Source of the DNA: an uncultured Eubacteriales bacterium
GTDB lineage: Bacteria; Bacillota; Clostridia; Oscillospirales; CAG-382
Assembly (NCBI GenBank): GCA_934502885.1
Contig: CAKSUT010000006.1
Location: forward strand, 62,001 to 126,000
Direction: 5' to 3'
Length of the DNA stretch: 64,000 nt
In this document: positions 33,720 through 45,100 of the stretch, piece after piece
How positions within the stretch are numbered: the stretch's first letter is position 1
Layout of the letters: each line of letters begins with the position of its first letter
Translations under genes and position numbers: made by a program
Notes under the pieces: generated by a model
The model's database searches: none
What the model was told of the DNA's origin: nothing
What the model saw: only the letters and a program-made list of their open reading frames with translations

Positions 33720-34064
33720 TCATCTGTAGTACTTATAATAAGCCGTAATGCTCTTTTCCTCGCCGCTGTCAAGGTCAATTCCCGTTATAACGACGCCCTC
33801 AAGGCTCAGAAGCTCCCACATTGCGGTGTCGTCGATTTTTCCTCTGAACTTCGACTCTATGCCGCACACAATGGAAACCTCGTCGCCGCACGGGAGAATG
33901 TTCAGATGCCCCTCACGGCCGATTATTTCCTCTATTCCGTCAACACGCACCGTGACGTACTTTATATGTCTGCCGTCGAGCTTCTTCGCCATTTCGCGTC
34001 GGAAAGCCGGACTCGATTCGTCCTTTGACGCAAAGTGAGACTTTATTCTGCCGATTATTCCCAT
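33720..34064 (-). CDS. Small protein of unknown function downstream of uvrB
   Basis: The product has 114 residues when started at ATG 34064, six bases after AAGGAG; an in-frame ATG at 34070 abuts that site. It is predicted to be soluble, with an N-terminal basic segment (IGRIKSHFASKDE) and a central alternating beta pattern (IKYVTVRVDGIEEIIGREGH, DEVSIVCGIES, GVVITGIDLDSGEEKSI). I do not recognise the family. It lies 10 bp after uvrB and before a terminator, so it is the last gene of the radical SAM-uvrB unit. A role in repair is only suggested by position. Confidence 0.75.
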   Translation of the reverse strand: MGIIGRIKSHFASKDESSPAFRREMAKKLDGRHIKYVTVRVDGIEEIIGREGHLNILPCGDEVSIVCGIESKFRGKIDDTAMWELLSLEGVVITGIDLDSGEEKSITAYYKYYR

Positions 34065-34074
34065 ATACATCTCC

Positions 34075-36036
34075 TTATCTCTGCTTCTCGACTCTGATTA
34101 TCTCGTCGCGCAGGAACGCCGCTCTCTCGAAGTCGAGCTTTGCCGACGCTTCGAGCATTTCCTCGCGGAGCTTGCCGATAAGCTCCGTCTTGTCCTTTGC
34201 GGAGAGCTTCGTCTGCACCTTTTTGCCCTTCTTGTCCTTGGAGGAAATGTCTATGACGTCCCTTACCTCCTTAATGACGGTCTTGGGGACAATTCCGTGC
34301 GCTTTGTTGTAAGCCTCCTGCTTTTCGCGGCGGCGGTTCGATTCGTCAATTGCCGCTTTCATCGAACGTGTCACGGTATCTGCGTACATTATGACGTGAC
34401 CGTCGGCGTTTCTTGCGGCTCTGCCTATCGTCTGAATAAGCGACGTTTCACTGCGCAAAAAGCCCTCTTTGTCGGCGTCGAGAATCGCAACGAGCGACAC
34501 CTCGGGAAGGTCGAGTCCCTCGCGCAGGAGGTTTATGCCGATAAGAACGTCGTACACACCGAGTCGGAGGTCACGAAGCAGTTCCATTCTCTCTATCGTC
34601 TCAACGCTGTAGTGCATATAACGGCACTTTATGTCGCGACCGCCGAGGTACTCCGTGAGGTTCTCCGCCATTTTCTTGGTGAGAGTTGTGACAAGCACTC
34701 TCTCTTTTTTCTCGACTCTCGCCTTTATCTCGCCGATAAGGTCGTCTATCTGTCCCTCCGTGGGTCTTACCTCAACCGACGGATCCAAAAGTCCCGTAGG
34801 ACGGATAACCTGCTCCGCAAGGGTCTGCATATGCTGTCTCTCGTACTCGCCGGGCGTTGCACTGACGTATATCGTCTGTCCCTGCTTTGCCGTGAACTCG
34901 TCGAAAAAGAGAGGTCGGTTGTCGTATGCCGACGGCAGTCTGAAGCCGTAATCGACAAGATTCTTCTTTCTTGCGCGGTCGCCGCCGCTCATGCCTCTTA
35001 CCTGCGGCACGGTAACGTGAGACTCGTCGATAAACATGAGGTAGTCTTTCGGGAAATAGTCGAGAAGCGTATACGGCGTACTTCCTGCCGGGCGGCCCGA
35101 CAGCACACGCGAATAGTTTTCGACGCCGGTGCAGTAGCCGAGCTCCGCAAGCATCTCCATGTCGTAGCGTGTGCGTTCCTCTATTCTCTGAGCCTCAATG
35201 AACTTTCCCTTCGACTTAAAGTATTCGACTCTTTCCTCCATCTCCGCCTCGATCTCACGGAGCGCTCTTTCGCGAAACTCGGGGGAGGTGACATAGTGAC
35301 TTGCCGGGTAGATCGCAACGTATCCGAGAGAGCGCGTGATTTGTCCCGTTACAGGGTTCACTTCGGAAATTTTATCCACTTCGTCGCCGAAAAACTCGAT
35401 TCTTAGCGCAAGAGTGCTTGAATTTGCGGGAAATACCTCCACTGTGTCCCCTCTGACTCTGAAGCGGTTGCGTTCAAAGGCGATGTCGTTTCTTTCATAT
35501 TGGATAGCGACAAGCTTTGCTATAAACTCGTCTCTCGACATCTCCTGTCCCTCACGCGCCGACACGACAAGCGCCTTGTACTCCTCCGGGTTACCGAGAG
35601 TGTATATGCACGAAACGCTCGAAACTATGATGACGTCGCGCCTTTCAAAGAGCGCACTCGTCGCACTGTGGCGAAGCTTGTCTATCTCGTCGTTTATTGA
35701 GCTGTCCTTTTCGATATACGTGCCGCTCCCGGGGATATACGCTTCCGGCTGGTAGTAATCGTAGTAACTAACGAAGTACTCGACGGCGTTCTCGGGGAAG
35801 AACTCCTTGAACTCACTGCAAAGCTGTGCGGCAAGCGTTTTGTTGTGGGCAAGAACGAGAGTCGGGCGGTTCATCTTTGCGATTATATTCGCCATGGTAA
35901 AGGTTTTTCCCGAGCCTGTTACACCGAGAAGCACCTGCTCTTTTTTTCCCTCTTCGAGTCCCTCGGCAAGCGTATTTATCGCCTCGGGCTGGTCGCCCAT
36001 AGGCTCATACGGAAAGTGCGGTTTGAATGTGTCCAT
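34075..36036 (-). CDS. uvrB: UvrABC excision nuclease subunit B
   Basis: UvrB is the damage-verifying helicase of nucleotide excision repair. It has 653 residues. Walker A is LLGVTGSGKTFTMAN; the beta-hairpin that inserts in DNA shows YFVSYYDYYQPEAYIPGSGT; other blocks are FIDESHVTVPQVRGM, VSATPGEYE, LREGLDLPEVSLVAILDADK and IGRAARNADGHVIMYAD. The C-terminal UVR domain (REEMLEASAKLDFERAAFLR) binds UvrC. uvrA and uvrC are not in the window. It follows the radical SAM gene by 15 bp. Confidence 0.97.
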   Translation of the reverse strand: MDTFKPHFPYEPMGDQPEAINTLAEGLEEGKKEQVLLGVTGSGKTFTMANIIAKMNRPTLVLAHNKTLAAQLCSEFKEFFPENAVEYFVSYYDYYQPEAYIPGSGTYIEKDSSINDEIDKLRHSATSALFERRDVIIVSSVSCIYTLGNPEEYKALVVSAREGQEMSRDEFIAKLVAIQYERNDIAFERNRFRVRGDTVEVFPANSSTLALRIEFFGDEVDKISEVNPVTGQITRSLGYVAIYPASHYVTSPEFRERALREIEAEMEERVEYFKSKGKFIEAQRIEERTRYDMEMLAELGYCTGVENYSRVLSGRPAGSTPYTLLDYFPKDYLMFIDESHVTVPQVRGMSGGDRARKKNLVDYGFRLPSAYDNRPLFFDEFTAKQGQTIYVSATPGEYERQHMQTLAEQVIRPTGLLDPSVEVRPTEGQIDDLIGEIKARVEKKERVLVTTLTKKMAENLTEYLGGRDIKCRYMHYSVETIERMELLRDLRLGVYDVLIGINLLREGLDLPEVSLVAILDADKEGFLRSETSLIQTIGRAARNADGHVIMYADTVTRSMKAAIDESNRRREKQEAYNKAHGIVPKTVIKEVRDVIDISSKDKKGKKVQTKLSAKDKTELIGKLREEMLEASAKLDFERAAFLRDEIIRVEKQR

Positions 36037-36051
36037 AGTTTCACCTCTCTG

Positions 36052-36984
36052 TCAGGTATCGACTTTATTCCCCTGAAAAACGCCGCGCCTGTTCATCTCG
36101 CGGTCAACGCCGTTCATTACGGCGAACTTCTTCACGCTCCACAGGGGAGCTACAAGCGTATCTCTGCCGCCGTCGCCGGTTATGCGCTGAATGACGGTAT
36201 CATACGGCAAAAGCTCAAGCTCATCGCAAACAAGGTTTACGTATTCGTCAAGCTCGAAGACCTTAATCTTACCGTCGTAATACATCTGCTCCGCGGCGGT
36301 GTTTTTCAGAATGTGAAGCATATGCAGCTTAACCGAGTGCGGACGAAGCTTTCCCACTGTCTCGACGCTCTCGAGCATCATATTCCTCGTCTCGCCGGGA
36401 AGTCCGTTGATAAGGTGAACACAAACATTTATGCCACGCTCCGATAGCCGCTCATACGTTTCAAGAAACTCTGCGTAGTCGGTACAGCGATTGATGAGCT
36501 TTCCCGTTTTGTCATGCACTGTTTGCAGTCCCAGCTCGACCGTGAGATACGTCCGTGCGGCAATCTCCGAAAGAAGCTCGAGGACGTCGTTCGGAATGCA
36601 GTCCGGACGCGTTGCGATGCTCATGCCGACGATATTCGGAAGCGAGAGTGCTTCAAAGTAGAGACTGCGGAGCCGTTCGACCGGCGCATACGTTCCCGTT
36701 CCCGCCTGAAAGTACGGCAGATACTTTGCGTCGTGCCACTTTGCGTCGAGTCCCGCCTTGACCTCGTAAAACTGCTCCGTCACACTCTTATCGGGATTCC
36801 CGGCAAAGTCGCCGCTTCCCGACGGTGAGCAGTAGATACAGCCGCCTGTTCCCTTTGTGCCGTCTCTGTTCGGACAGCCGAACGCACAGTTGAGCGACAC
36901 CTTTGCGACCTTACAGCCGAAGCGCGCTTTCAGGTAGTTGTCGAAGGTGTTATAGCGTTTATTCCCTATTATTTCATGTATCAT
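36052..36984 (-). CDS. TIGR01212-type radical SAM protein (YhcC/YtqA family)
   Basis: This 310-residue protein belongs to the YhcC/YtqA group of radical SAM enzymes, whose reaction is not established. The 4Fe-4S binding loop is atypical: NCAFGCPNRDGTKGTGGCIY followed by Cys, as expected for the group. Further family blocks are PYFQAGTGTYAP, GMSIATRPDCI, YLTVELGLQTVHD, VCVHLINGLPGETR and VKLHMLHILKNT. It is the first gene of a unit with uvrB and the small protein behind it. Confidence 0.9.
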   Translation of the reverse strand: MIHEIIGNKRYNTFDNYLKARFGCKVAKVSLNCAFGCPNRDGTKGTGGCIYCSPSGSGDFAGNPDKSVTEQFYEVKAGLDAKWHDAKYLPYFQAGTGTYAPVERLRSLYFEALSLPNIVGMSIATRPDCIPNDVLELLSEIAARTYLTVELGLQTVHDKTGKLINRCTDYAEFLETYERLSERGINVCVHLINGLPGETRNMMLESVETVGKLRPHSVKLHMLHILKNTAAEQMYYDGKIKVFELDEYVNLVCDELELLPYDTVIQRITGDGGRDTLVAPLWSVKKFAVMNGVDREMNRRGVFQGNKVDT

Positions 36985-37007
36985 GTTTTTAATTCCGCAT
37001 ATATCGG

Positions 37008-37032
37008 AAAAGGAACCCCGAAAGGTTCCTCT
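37008..37032 (-). terminator. Intrinsic terminator after the SLH protein gene
   Basis: On the minus strand AGGAACC/GGTTCCT with a short loop is followed by TTTTCC, 25 bp after the SLH gene. Confidence 0.65.
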
Positions 37033-37057
37033 CCGCAGTCTTATACTGTTTTCAAAA

Positions 37058-38824
37058 TCACTCGTGGTACTCGGAAACTACGTGCGTTACGGTTGCTTCC
37101 ATTACGTCGTAGAAGCCCCAGAAGTCCTTCTTGAGGTCGGTGAACGGAATGCCCTCGTCCTCAACGTATGCGTCGAGCTTATCCTTGGAGGGAACTCTGT
37201 CTGCCGCACGGTTGACCATCTTGACAGCCTCTGCGCGTGTGATGTCGTTCTCGGGCTTGTAGGTGCCGTCGGTGTAACCGTCAACAATCTTAGCGTTCTT
37301 GAGAGCGTTGATATAGCCGTCGGACCAGTGGTCGCCTGTATCGGAGAATGCTTTCTTGCCGCTTGCCTTAAGTCCGAGATAACGTGTTATCATTACGGTG
37401 AACTCTGCGCGAGTGATATTCTCGTCGGGTCTGAAGGTGCCGTCCGGGTAACCGGTGATTATCTTCTTCTCAGCGCAGAAGCCGATGAAGTCAGCGTACC
37501 ATAAGGTGTTCTTAACGTCGGTGAAGTCGCTGTCGTAAACAGCCTTGGCGTCGAAGTCGGCGGAAACCTTGGCGATAATTGCCGCAGCCTCTGCTCTTGT
37601 TATCTTGTTGTTCGGCTTAACCGTGCCGTCGTCGTAACCGCCGATGTAAGCGTTGTGGTACTCGTTCACGGGTTCGTCGGTATCCTCGAATATCGGAGAA
37701 AGCTTTGTTGCGGCGTATACTCTGAATGTGGAGGTGTTGATAACGGTCTTGCCGTCCTCGGACCAGCCGATGAACTTCTTGCCTGCGGGAGCAACCGCCT
37801 CGGGAAGATCATAGCCGCCGAGTCTCGAGCCTGCGGTTACGGTGATCTTCTCTGTCTCGCCGTTGCCAAGGTCAAAGATTACGTCATAGTTTCTTGCGCC
37901 TGCGGAAGAGCTTGAGCCGGAGCCGCTCTTGGAAGGAGTAACATAGAGAATCTTGGAAGGAACTGTTAACTCGTTTGTCGCACTGTTCTCAGCAAAAACG
38001 AGAAACGCATACTTATCGCCGTTGTTAAGTCCGGTGAACTGGCTCTTCTTGTCAGACATAGCACATGTGCGAAACTCAAGCATCTTGCCGTCCTTGTCTA
38101 AAGCTATAATTCTTACGGTATCGTACCTATCATTGACAGTCCACCTTACGGTTGCGCTCTTGTTGCCCTTTGTACCGGTAACGCCTCCAAGACGGACAAG
38201 AGAGTCTGTCGCAACACCCTCTTGTGTGACATAGTTGTCGGTTGTAAGAAGGATGCTCGGCTTGCCCATAAACATCTTTATGCTCTCAACATCGGATGCC
38301 TCTGCTGCGCTTACAGGCTTCATATTGAAGTTATCTATATAGCCGGCATATTTCTCAAAATCCGTTGTATCGAAATCTATAACCTTAAGGGTTACGGTTG
38401 CAATGAGAACGTTCTCATCATTATTTCCCACAGAACCTATGCTGCCCTGAAGATCAACTACCCACGGGAAAGCGATAACGCCGTCTGTCGTATTGATAAA
38501 CATCTCATCCGTGCAGCCGTAGGTTTTGCCTGCGTCAACAACAGTGATGCCGTTTGCCGGTGTAACAACTCCCGGAATCGACCTTTCAGCCTCCGGAATT
38601 TCGAGAAGTGCGGTGTCAAACTTGAAGGAAACATTTCCGGAAACGCCTTTTGTGCCGGCGCTCAGGTAAACCTCAGCCTTCAAAACGGTATCGCTGCCAT
38701 TTGAGTAAACTTTGGGAACGATCACGTAGGGTTCGCCCTCGGCAGATGCGGTAAAGAACACAGCACTTGCCGCAAGCATTACGAATGCGAGGAAAAGAGC
38801 GAGAAATCTGTTAGTCTTTTTCAC
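37058..38824 (-). CDS. SLH-anchored surface protein with cohesin-like domain
   Basis: The product has 588 residues and starts at GTG 38824 after GGAGG; an ATG 10 bp upstream is out of frame. A signal peptide covers about residues 1-28. Residues about 30-195 form a cohesin-like beta sandwich (AEVYLSAGTKGVSGNVSFKF, NDENVLIATVTLKVID). A fibronectin-III-like domain follows (about 205-300), then a Gly/Ser linker, an InlB-like repeat (YDVIFDLGNGE to KKFIGWSEDG, about 314-380), and three SLH domains from about 385 (ITGYPDGTFRPDENITRAEF and VDGYTDGTYKPENDITRAEA show the ITRAE motif). SLH domains bind pyruvylated wall polymers. A cohesin-type receptor with SLH anchor is the layout of an anchoring scaffoldin; that role is inference. 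Confidence 0.85.
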   Translation of the reverse strand: MKKTNRFLALFLAFVMLAASAVFFTASAEGEPYVIVPKVYSNGSDTVLKAEVYLSAGTKGVSGNVSFKFDTALLEIPEAERSIPGVVTPANGITVVDAGKTYGCTDEMFINTTDGVIAFPWVVDLQGSIGSVGNNDENVLIATVTLKVIDFDTTDFEKYAGYIDNFNMKPVSAAEASDVESIKMFMGKPSILLTTDNYVTQEGVATDSLVRLGGVTGTKGNKSATVRWTVNDRYDTVRIIALDKDGKMLEFRTCAMSDKKSQFTGLNNGDKYAFLVFAENSATNELTVPSKILYVTPSKSGSGSSSSAGARNYDVIFDLGNGETEKITVTAGSRLGGYDLPEAVAPAGKKFIGWSEDGKTVINTSTFRVYAATKLSPIFEDTDEPVNEYHNAYIGGYDDGTVKPNNKITRAEAAAIIAKVSADFDAKAVYDSDFTDVKNTLWYADFIGFCAEKKIITGYPDGTFRPDENITRAEFTVMITRYLGLKASGKKAFSDTGDHWSDGYINALKNAKIVDGYTDGTYKPENDITRAEAVKMVNRAADRVPSKDKLDAYVEDEGIPFTDLKKDFWGFYDVMEATVTHVVSEYHE

Positions 38825-38909
38825 TTTTTCATACCTCCGAATACTGATATATATTTGCTGTTGATTGTGTCTGCGTTACAAACTCACGAACACGGACTAT
38901 TATGTGATA

Positions 38910-38938
38910 ATTATACATTAGTTTACGATTTACGTCAA
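38910..38938 (-). promoter_or_regulatory. Sigma-A promoter of the SLH protein gene
   Basis: On the minus strand TTGACG (38938-38933) and TATAAT (38915-38910) are 17 bp apart; the leader is about 80 nt. Confidence 0.85.
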
Positions 38939-39070
38939 GTAACATTTATGTATAATTTATGAATTTTTTGTCATACTCACAAATTGTTGTACAATACCGC
39001 GAAAGCATGGCAAAAGCATTTGAGAATCACGTCCCGTCACCGATTCCGTGAACGAAAATATGCGTTTTGA

Positions 39071-39103
39071 GAAAGAACTCCCCCGAGAAATCGGGGGAGT
39101 TCC
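39071..39103 (-). terminator. Intrinsic terminator of the 2466-residue protein gene
   Basis: On the minus strand GAACTCCCCCGA and TCGGGGGAGTTC form a 12-bp stem followed by TTTCTC. Confidence 0.8.
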
Positions 39104-39140
39104 GTAGAGGAGAGTAAGTCAGCGGTGACAAAGCACCGTG

Positions 39141-42100
39141 TTAATCTGATGTTTTGCCGAAGTTGTTCTTGATGAGCACAAGATCTTCGATTGTGACGTG
39201 TCCGTCCTCGTTGATATCGACCGCAGCCTGAAGATTCTCGCTTGCGTTCGGGTCGAAGCCTCTGATGACTCTGATGAAGTCGTCGATATCTACCCTTCCG
39301 TTACCGCAAACTGCGTCGAAGCTGTCCTTGATATCGCCGGGGATAAGCTCGGAAACCGAGATATCGGTAACACCGCCGAGGTAAGCCGCGCTTACATTCT
39401 TGAAGATTGTGCTTGCAAGGTAACCGTTCTTCTCAATCTTTACGTCGTAATTTCCTGCAGCAGGGAGAGTACCCAGGAGAGCGTTTGCTTCGATGTAGTA
39501 CTTTACCTTGCCGTCAGCGTCTGTCTCGGTCTGGGTCTTTGTGTCCGCACCCTCGACAACGACCGACTTCACAAGGTTGTTTGTACCTGTCTCGTAGATC
39601 GCTATTCTCATATAGCTCTGTGCGGAGGGTGTTGCGGACGACTTTCTGTCGATGTAGATCTTAACGGGAAGTTCAGCCTCGTCGCCTGCGGAATTGTAAG
39701 CAGAGAACTTGTAGCTGCCGGTACCGCCGAGGGTCTCCTTGGCAACCGTCGCCTTGCCGTCAACGAGATCTACCGTTGCAAGCTCTGTTTCGCCGTCTGT
39801 CGTTACCTTTGTTATCTTGAGCTTGTCGCGCGTCTTTGTACCGTTTACAGCAACCTCAAAGCCTGTGAAGGAATATTTCTCGCCGAGAGGATATACAACG
39901 CTGTCGTTCTCGTAGGTGTAGGTTGCGGAGGTATCGACTTCCGCACCGATAACCACGGTGCCGTCGGATTCTGCGTAGTAGTCGTATACGCTTGTTGCGG
40001 GAGCGGTTGTGAACGTACCGCCGTTGTTGATTATTACTCTTGTGAGAACATCCGCATTTGCGTTCGAGGAGGTTACCTTTCCGACCGTACCGCCGTTCAC
40101 TTCAAGAACCGATACGCCCATGCGCTTGTAGCTCTTGATGTTTTCGGTGAACGCTGTCGAGTAAGTCTCTCTTGCGGTTACCGGAACGCCGGGCTGAAGT
40201 GTGCCTGTCATGGACGCATTTGATACCTTACCGTCGTTGACGGTCGCATAGATAAGACCGAAGGTTGCGCTCTGACCGTTTGCTGTGTTGTTCGACTGGT
40301 TTGCGCCGAGCAGGAGGTTCGCTACAGTACCGCCGTTTATAATCATTCTGCCGATGCCGTTGTAGTAAGCCATATGACCTGCGGCAATCGTTTCGACATA
40401 ACCGCCGTTTACCATAACGGTTCTGTCGCCGTTCACAGCGTTTACGAGCTTTGCGTAGCCGTTGTTGTAGTTTGCACCGGTAAGGAGCATTCCGACATTG
40501 CCGGCGCCTACCGTTGCGGAGGACGAGCCTATCGCAATGTTTCCGTTGTAGTTGTATACTCCTATTCTCGGTGTGGTCGAAGCTTTCTTGTAGCCGTAGT
40601 AAGGAGCGGAGGTTTCATAAGGAACGAATGCGCTTATGAATCCGCTTCCGCCCGCTGTGTAGCCGGAGCCTGTTGCATAGAGGAAGTATACGTTTGTACC
40701 GTAGCTTCTTCCGTTAAGGTAGTAGTAAGGCTTGCCGTCTATCTCGTAATAGCCGTTGCCGACATAAGCGGTATCGGTGAAGGTTACGTTGTAGTTTCCG
40801 GTTCTGATAACCGCTTCATCGGTGTATACGTTGAGAACCTTGATATCGGTGTAAATACGGTCGCCCTTGGGAATATCCGTACCGCCGACAATGTATGCCA
40901 CGGAGTTTTCGTCAAGACCCTTGACGGTAACTGTACCTGCCGCGCCGCTTCCGGTGACAATCATTTCATCCGTAACGATGAGCGTACCGCCGTTTGTGAG
41001 CTTGCCGTTTGCGTTTACGTATGCGCTTGTATTGACGCTCTGATTACCGAAGGTATAGCCGTCAACAACGTCGGTGGACTTTACGGTAACGGGGTTTGTC
41101 GCAGTGTTAACCTGAACAAAGTCGAGCTTCTTTGCCGTGAACATCGTGCCGCTTGCCTGTGCGCCGCCGAGAGGATAGGACGGGTCGTCGCCGCCGTCGG
41201 GATGACCGCTCTTGTCGGAGACGTAGATAACGGTGTTGTCAACACCCCAGAGTGCGGTGAGCGTCGTGCTTGCGCTTACGGTGTAAGGAAGAGTTATGAG
41301 GTTTGTGCCGTCAGCCGACCAGCCGAGGAAGGTGTACTTTTCGCCGTTTGCGAAGGTAGGATCTGCAATAGCTTCGATTGTGTCGCCGTTTGCGTATTCT
41401 GCCTGTTCGGGAACGGTCGCGTACTTGTTTGCGCCGCCGTCGTACTTAACGACAAAGTCATTGTTCTGATAATCAGCGGTGTGCGTGCCGACGCCGAGCT
41501 CGGAGGCTGCGATTTCAGCCTTGCCGTCAACGACCTCGAGCTTCTTCTCGTTTGCCGTGCCTGCGTCGATGTAGACGTAACGCTTCTCCGTCTCGAAGGT
41601 AAACTTCGTTATGGTTCTTGTCTCGGAATCGAGAACCGCATTTGCGGAACCGTTTATGCCGGACTTGAGGTAGTAGTCGATATTCGCCGTTTCAACGGTG
41701 TATGTAAGTCCGTTGTTTACGATAAGCGCATTGTCGTTTGTGGGGTTGCCGGCTGTCGCCTTGATTCTGCCTATCGTGCCGCCGTTTACGACAACGAGAG
41801 CCGAACCGTTGAGTATTCTCTTGTCGCCGCCGTTGATACCGCCGACGTAAACAGTGCCTATCGTACCGCCGTTTATCGTTCCGTAGACATTACCGGTTGT
41901 GGTGCTTGCATTGTTGTCGTTACCGTGCGGTCCCATGCCGAATTCTGAGATCGTTGCGTCTTCGATAACAAAGTATGCATCGGAGGTTACGTTCATTCCC
42001 GAACCACAGTATGCACTTGTTCTGACACCCTCTATCTTGAGCTTCGGACTGTTTACGATTATGGGCTGAGGATTTGTAAGTGTATGCGTGCCGGCGCCGT

Positions 42101-45100
42101 CGTCAAAGTAGTTGATATGCATACCCTTAGTTCTCAGGGTACCGTTCACATTCTTTGCAAAGCCGACGATACTGAAGTTGTCAAAGGTGACAGGCTGTCC
42201 GTACGCAGTATAATAAATCTCGCCATTAATTGAACTGTTTTCGGGGTTTCCGATTGTTACATCTATGTTCTTCCATGTGACTCTGCCCATTGATGCGCCG
42301 ATATCCGTGTTGATCTTTTTGTGTTTGAGATGCGCTTTTAAGTAGAACATTGAACCGTATTCCGAGGTAAATACCGTATCCGTAAATCCGGCAAAGTCTG
42401 TTTCAATAGCATTCTTATTGGTCGTCACGCTGCCGAGGAATACTATATAGTTAACCTTTGTTCTGTCGTTATACGAAGAAAATGCAGATTTGAAGTTGCT
42501 TACAATATTGCCGAAGCCATTACCTGTTGTCGCCGGAGTTTCGGGAGATTTACCGTCGCCCGTACCGCCGTCTGTTACATAGTAAACGTTTGCGTTTTCG
42601 GGGTAGGTTTCCCAAACCCTGACGTCAATCTCCGCACCTGCGTTCTCGCCGTCGGTATATCTCATCTGATACAGACCTGCGGAGAGACCGGTTATCTCGG
42701 TAACTCCTGCTTCGTAGAGGGTGTACTCGTTCTCATCGTCGCGCTTAATCTCGAGCTTCTGCGTTGTCGCTTCGTCAAATGTTATCTTTGCGTCGGAACC
42801 GAATGCCGTTGTTGCGCTTGTTACGGTGTAGTTTTCGGGAACGCCCTCAAGGACAAACTCAAACGTGTAAACGCCGACGTTGTCAAGAGAGAGAACCGCC
42901 TTGTTTGTGCCTGTACCGCCCTCGCCTGCCTGTGTGAGGGTGTAGCCTACGTAACCGTCGGGAAGCGTTACGTTGAGCTTGGGGTAAGTCTTGGCGTCGG
43001 CCGCAAGAGTTATGACGTATTCGCCGTTAACGAGAGTCATCGGGATTGTGTACTCGTGCTTATCGAAGCTGAAGCCGAGATCCTTTACCGTTTCGCCGAC
43101 GGAAACCTCAGCCTTCGTAACCGCCTTTACCTCATCGGAGGTTGTGTCAAGGTAAGGAACTGCGCTCATTGCGACGTCGTCATAGGACGTGCCTTCGGCG
43201 AAATCCCAAAGGTAGAAGTAGTAGATGTCGAGAACAGCGTCCGCGTCGTTGTGGAAGATTCTTATGGTATGCTCCTTCGTCGGATCAAGACCCTCTGCGA
43301 GCATATAGCTTCTGTGGTTCGGGTAGCTTCTGTAGATATTCTGAACCTTGCGTTCGCCGCCGTCTACAGAGTAGGTGATGTTCGTGCCGTTCTTGCCGTT
43401 GTTCGTGCCGTAGGACCATGTCCAGATGCCGATGCCGCCTGCCTTGAACTTGAGGGTTATAACCTGCTCTGCCTTGCGGGAACGAAGAGGCTTGTAGCTT
43501 CCGGCGGTTTCAACGGCATAGCCGCCGAAATACTCGGTGTTGGTGATCTTGGTGGGTTCAAAGCCGTATGCGTCAACGAGAAGATCGCCTTTGCCGTTCT
43601 TTACGCAGTAAATTTCTGTCGGAAGAACCTTTTCGGTGTACTCTGACGCTTCGGGAGCGTAGGAGGCGGGAAGATTGGGTTCGAGGTAGTTTACAATCGT
43701 ATTTGCATATTCCGCATAGCCTGCGTCGCTCGGGTGAACTCCGTCGGTGAAGTATTTCTTCCAATGCGCATTGTCGGAGCTTGTTACTGCGTTTCCGCCG
43801 TTTTCGCCGGCAATCTTAATTGCAAGCTCTCTGAACGGATATACTATCGGGATATTGTAGTATGCCGCAAGGTCGGTATAAGCCTGACCGAATACCGGCG
43901 TCGAGCTTGCAACCTCAGCGGCGGATCTTCCGGAATCACCGGTGATAACGAATACGATATCAGCCTTGGGGTTGGAGGAGTAAATCTTTCTTACGAGAGA
44001 TTCGATGTAAACATACTGCGTGTTTCCGCTTACTCCGTCATAGACGTCGTTAATCGCCATTTCGATGAAGTTGATGTCGGGTGCTTTGCCGCCGTTCTTG
44101 GAGAAATATCTGTTCTCCGCTCTGAAAAGACCGAATATCACGCCCGTGCCGCCTATTGCGTCGTTTATTTCCGTAACGGTTGCGTTCGGGAACGCAGACT
44201 TAAACCATTCTCTTGTGAGCGCTCTCCACGAGGTCTTCTCCGAACTTGTAGAGCCTGTACCTGCGGTAACGGAGCCGCCGAGATAGCCGACCGTTACTTT
44301 TTTCTCCGTATTGAGCTTGTAGAGTGTGTTGATGAGAGCGGGCTTTTCGGTAGCCACAGTGAAGTTAATCGTGTAAAGCACGGTGCCGCCGTCCCTGATC
44401 TCGGTCTTGTAGCCGCCGTCAACATTAGTTGTAACTACCTCTGCCGTTTCGGACTCAATGCCGGAGTGGGTGTAGGTAACAACGGGAGTCGACGCACCGT
44501 AACCGAGAGCTACATTATAGGTTGTCGTCGCACGGTCAAAGTCTGCAATCGCCTTGCCGTCAACGAGAATGCCGGTGATGATGAAGTCGGTCGAGCCGTT
44601 CTTGAAGTTTACGGTTACGACGGTGTCGCTTCCTTTCTTCACGGTGGAAACTGCCGTTCCGTCGGTTCCGAGAGTGCCGTTTTTAATCTTTACGCTGTTT
44701 GTATTGCCGGTCGCCTTGACGGTGAGTGCCGGGATATCCGAAAGACCGGCGAGGTCGTACTCATGGGTCGTTACGTTGCCTATAGACTTTCCGCCGACGA
44801 GAACGTCGGACACGGTGAATTCGCCCTCAAAGTCGGACTCGTAATCCATAGCGTCGATAACGCTTCCGAATGCGCCGACATAGCCTATCTCGAATACGTC
44901 GGAGATAACCTTCTTTGTACCGTCAACCGTTTCGGTGTTGGAGTCGGCGAAGTTTACCATAAACCATCTCATCGGAACATCCATGACGTTTTCGTAGATG
45001 ATGGTCTGCCAATTTCCGGGATCTGCGGTTACGCTTTCCACAACCTTGCCTGAGCAGTTCTTGGCAAATCCGTCGCTGAAGAGGCTGATTGACGGAACTT

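Larger units (their letters stand above)
38825..39140. other. Intergenic region with promoter and terminator
   Basis: This 316-bp AT-rich stretch holds the SLH gene promoter and the terminator of the giant gene upstream of it. I see no further gene. Around the promoter the sequence has imperfect inverted symmetry (TAATTATACAT and ATGTATAATTTA). Confidence 0.6.

Noticed and set aside
40374..41948. A 524-codon plus-strand frame within the first giant gene
   Set aside because: Its Val/Cys/Gly-rich translation is the antisense image of the beta-helix coding sequence; the minus-strand frame has signal peptide, domains and dockerin.
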